A program made the position numbers and the translations under genes. From Asterella californica (taxonomy: Eukaryota; Streptophyta; Marchantiopsida; Marchantiales; Aytoniaceae), in the NCBI GenBank assembly GCA_036924285.1, contig JAYKYS010000005.1:3534001-3598000 (forward strand): DNA of 64,000 nt. Direction: 5' to 3'. This document shows, piece by piece, positions 60,341-64,000 of the stretch; within the stretch, counting starts at the first letter, position 1; each line of letters opens with the position of its first letter. The notes under the pieces are model-generated. The model was not told the DNA's origin. It saw nothing but the letters and a program-made list of their open reading frames with translations, and did no database searches.

Positions 60341-63120
60341 TATCATATAGCGTGTTTTTCGTTCAACAATACACTAGGTATATGATTGTGCAGAGATATG
60401 AAATTTGACAAGTTTGCTCTTAAATCGATCTTTCAACCCAAAATGTTTCTTTACCTACCCTTCTAACACAAGTGACCTTGCACTCTTTCGACTCAAAGAT
60501 AAAGTTTGTTATGATCCAAAGGTATGTATAGGTTGTAGAAAATCTGCAGTACAAACATATTCTATTGTGCTCGATATGTAGTACTCAACTCTGTATCGTC
60601 TAATTGAAAGTAACTCTATTTGACTAGAAACACAACTTATAAGTCAATGATATTTCTTTCCACATCAATATGACCATCACAACTCCATCTATTACAATTG
60701 AAAGATGCTCTAGTGCAGTATTATCACATGTACAACCTTCAGATCTCGATCATATTTTGTATCCATATCTGTAAATCATTCAAGTTCTAATACAACTTAC
60801 TGCACACTCTGATCTTCTAAGAATTCCAGCAAGGTATAGCATGCACGCCTCAAGAAAATACTCAATTCACAACATTGATGGCGATATCGAGCAGCTCTAA
60901 AAACTTTAGATTCATCACGACTCCTTGCTCCTTCGTCACGTAGAGCTAAAGTAGTCCCACATATTCACAAACTCGCCTTCTATGCACATGGCAATTTCAG
61001 CAGCAAACTCCTCCCAAATTGCTCGAAAAGAACCAAAAAGTGACAATAGATATGAGAGAAAACTTGAAACCGTTAATAACAAAAACTTCCCTGAATTTTG
61101 AGACATCAATTCTCCTAACTCAATCGACCAATAGTGATCAAACTTCATAAGAAGCTTAATTGGACCATCCACTCTTATCTTGAACAAATTTCAGTTCTAA
61201 ACTTAAATCCAACTCTCAGATATGGATCAAACTCTAATTTGTGCTAACTTAAGAGCTTTACAAACCCATGTAGGCTTGATCCAAGACCCTGAACAACCCA
61301 TTTGATCATTCAAGATTTAACTTTTCATATATCTTATTGATAAAGCATCTCTCAATCCTGAAAATTTCCATTCAGAAACTCGACCAACACTTGAGAAATA
61401 GCTAATCTTCCATCACTATCATAGTTCGCAATATCCGTCATATCACATCTACACCCCTCAACTTCAGTCGGTCGGTTGATAAGCCAAAACAATCAGAATT
61501 CAAATGAAATTGATACCAAAACAACAAGCCCTTTGTCAGCTCTCCAACACAATTCACAGCTCCTCAGAACTCCTCGCGAATCTCGAGAAACAAACAGAAA
61601 TATAATAGCAGATCAGAGTTTCATCCCCTCCACTCAATCGATCATAAGGTCTTAAATCTTTCATGAAACTGTCAGATTCTTTGGTCCAGATTGTAGTCCT
61701 AGTCGAGAGCTTTCCAACCATATCCTTTTTCACACGAATGCTCTCATGAAACCTCTCTAAAGTATAAGGAACGTCATGAGGAACAACTAAAACACCATCG
61801 GTCCAAAAGTAGTCCAATGAGAGCAAAAAGCTTTAAGTTTGTTTTTTCTCACTCAACTCTTTTCACTAGAACGTCTTGTAACACCCAAGAGAACACTAGA
61901 CATCAATAAGACTAGAAGAAGCCACAAAATTCCTGAGACACGTTGCCGAACATAAATATGTAAAAGCGTTTAATCAGAATGAAACAATTGAGTCATCGAC
62001 TAATACAGAATCAATATTACAACCTTAAACTGATCTACAATGAAAGATACGACAAAATAGATTATCAAAGAGTCATGACGATAGTGTTGTCTCACATGAA
62101 GATGAGAAAGGTCAGAGTCAAAGAGACTAACGAGACAATTCATCAACATCTGAATCACTTTATTGCCAAAGACAAAAGGTTGAAAGTTAAGGGTCCAATC
62201 TGAATGTCTACGAAAGTGCTACGCATCATCATGAGAAAGTCCTCTTGTGGAGAAGGAACGAATATCTGAGACAAATTTGAACTCATAGTGCACAAACGAG
62301 TATCGAATTGCATAGTCTCTCAGAGGTTGCCAAGCATATGATATCTATAACTATCGAACCATGTGTTGAGGTCGAGGTTAACATCGCTGATGTGTAATAA
62401 GACCTTCCGTTCATCAGTCCATTAAGTGGAGCCGAATTAACCGAATTGTCTAAGGTTTTAGCTATCATTTGGTTGAAATACTCCTCCCCAAAGTTTCTCA
62501 CAATCCACACTCAATGATTGATCTTTGGTTTGCAGCGACATCGAATATCAACCTAAACTTTGAAAGAAACACTGACCGGATAGTTGATGTCCATTTTTTG
62601 TTAGAGCAAGATGTAAACCGTCAGATCTCAAGTCTCTCTGTATGTAACGATTGAAAGAATCACCGGAAGCAATAAGTCCATAACCTTTCTCATGAATTCA
62701 TCACCAAAATACGAAACTAATCTCTATCGAAAGTGGTTGCGACGGTTGTAATGAAGCTTGATGTGAAATAGATTTGAGAAAGGAAGACATGGAGCTACTA
62801 TCAAACCTCTGTCCATAACCACCACTCTCTCAGTTTTTCACTCCTCCATGCAAACTATCGAGAAACCTTCACTAATCACTTGCTAAGAAGAATATCTCAC
62901 GAACCCTCGAATTCAGTGACAAAGACCATTGAAATGAACACATAGAGATTGATGAGTAGACATGTTTCACTATCGAGCGATCGCTCATACAGATAATTGT
63001 GAATGTGACGATAATCACACCGTTTGCCAAGTTACATGATAAGGTTCACAACAAATATAAAAGAAACACAACTTAAGTTCTATGAGAATTTCACACAAGA
63101 GCTGCATCACAACACGACAA
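60340..63120 (+). mobile_element. Long LTR-like unit, CGACA family, near full length
   Basis: It is collinear with 45250-47592: proximal part to 61.2 kb, middle part to about 62.1 kb (GCTAACTTAAGAGCTTTACA, GAGAGCTTTCCAACCATATC), then about 0.5 kb less clearly matched, and the distal part from GAATCACCGGAAGCAATAAG (62.66 kb) to ACACGAC at 63120. It is somewhat longer than the other copy. No enzyme domain is present. Confidence 0.6.
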
Positions 63121-63123
63121 CGC

Positions 63124-63174
63124 CATTTAATTTATATCCTAGCCCTTCCTCTTGGAAAGGTTAGACTTTAAATG
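63124..63174. repeat. Compound foldback immediately after the CGACA-family end
   Basis: The outer arms CATTTAA (63124-63130) and TTAAATG (63168-63174) are exact. Inside, CCTTCC pairs with GGAAAGG with a bulge, around CTCTT. The sequence resembles the foldback at 30367. Confidence 0.75.
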
Positions 63175-63179
63175 ATAGC

Positions 63180-64000
63180 TCTTAAACTAGAAACTTTTAT
63201 ACTCATTCAAGGTAGCGCTATTTATACCAAGAGAATGTTCAGTTTAAGTTTAGTGCTTATGGATTTTGTGATTCGAGCGGCTATGTGTTATCAAGTGAAG
63301 TAAGTTTGATTATAGATTTTAACTTTAGAAACTTAAATTTAGGATGATAAATTTATACAGAATTTGCCCCCTCCTCTCTAAAATATTTCTTTACTCGAGC
63401 ATCAGTCTTGTAATTTTCCTCGGAAGTCTACATTTTTTATGTTACTTGATGTATTTTTCACTAAACTTTTCTGAAACCGGTTCCCATACTATTGTTCATT
63501 ATAATTTTATGAGTGGTGTAAACGTTTATCTTCTTCTTCCCTCCGGCCAAAATTGCATGCGTATATTCATCTGAGCTCTGTTCAGTTCATATATCATGTA
63601 CAGTGTTTCATTTTTCCAGAGATAGTATTTTATCTTCACAACGTATCAAATGTCATCTTGGAGTACTATAAGATAATTTTAATTCTTAGACTATTCCTCT
63701 AAATCTTCTAAATAATGAATATATTAATTTTTCAACAACAATCATTTATCTCTCTAAATCTCTCTGAATAATTTCCCTTTTGCTCCGGAGAGGAGAGTGT
63801 TTGAGTTTTGAATTCCTTACTTCAAAACTAACTAATTTCAATACATGTAAAAAAACTAAATTCGGCATGTGTTATATAGTCCGTGCACTTAGATTATCCT
63901 CATGTGACTAGTGGCTTGTGAACTAACATACAGAAGACCAGGCACTATAAAGAAATGGACCGTCATAATGAAGACCCGGACTGCATCTATATATACATTT
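63180..64000. other. AT-rich stretch, no gene seen
   Basis: The frame at 63344-63574 is hydrophobic, but it has no recognisable motif and no splice context. I see no transposon protein. Confidence 0.5.

Overview
The window is nuclear DNA of a land plant. The evidence is GT-AG introns with plant-like splice sites, a two-unit plant telomere repeat (TTTAGGG) ahead of a gene, a 61-residue cytosolic ribosomal protein eL29 that needs splicing, a plant-type FYRN/FYRC protein, and abundant Ty3/gypsy remnants. One gypsy family has RNase H and integrase wording that I associate with mosses and other seed-free plants. A bryophyte or lycophyte is my best guess, but it is an inference. There is no bacterial, organellar or viral gene organisation.

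Only two host genes can be supported, both on the minus strand. The first fills positions 6911 down to 1 and runs off the left edge. It encodes FYRN and FYRC domains across three short exons, then a basic exon of 274 codons, then one uninterrupted exon of 4,198 bases (1,399 codons) still open at the window edge. Every predicted intron is phase 0. The second is the two-exon eL29 gene at 26660-26022. It sits as a small island between repeats.

The rest is layered, decayed transposable-element sequence. From 10.9 to 17.2 kb (minus) lies Ty3/gypsy family A with gag, RT (an intact YIDD box), RNase H and integrase remnants and one LTR. A second LTR of this family lies at 57.4-58.0 kb in the opposite orientation. 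A gag-like family saturated with GAAGAC/GTCTTC words is present twice: a broken plus copy at 17.2-23.05 kb, split by 3.35 kb of unrelated DNA, and a better minus copy at 36.5-42.3 kb whose long frame carries two in-frame stops and an upstream frameshift. A second gypsy lineage is scattered as protease and RT (52.9-55.1 kb, minus), integrase (49.1-49.4 kb, plus) and integrase C-terminus (33.7-34.35 kb, minus). A long, LTR-like family ending in CGACA occurs at 45.25-47.59 and 60.34-63.12 kb, with partial and inverted copies elsewhere.

Superimposed on this decayed DNA are structures whose two halves still match: perfect foldbacks with 17-22 bp arms and 2-5 nt loops inside gypsy remnants, a three-to-four hairpin cluster at 23.2 kb, a family of CCTTCC/GGAAGG compound hairpins, and four tandem duplications (263, 152, 47 and about 190 bp units). 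The last has a palindrome in each unit. These are the least explained signals. I found no CRISPR array, operon, biosynthetic cluster or convincing new defence system.
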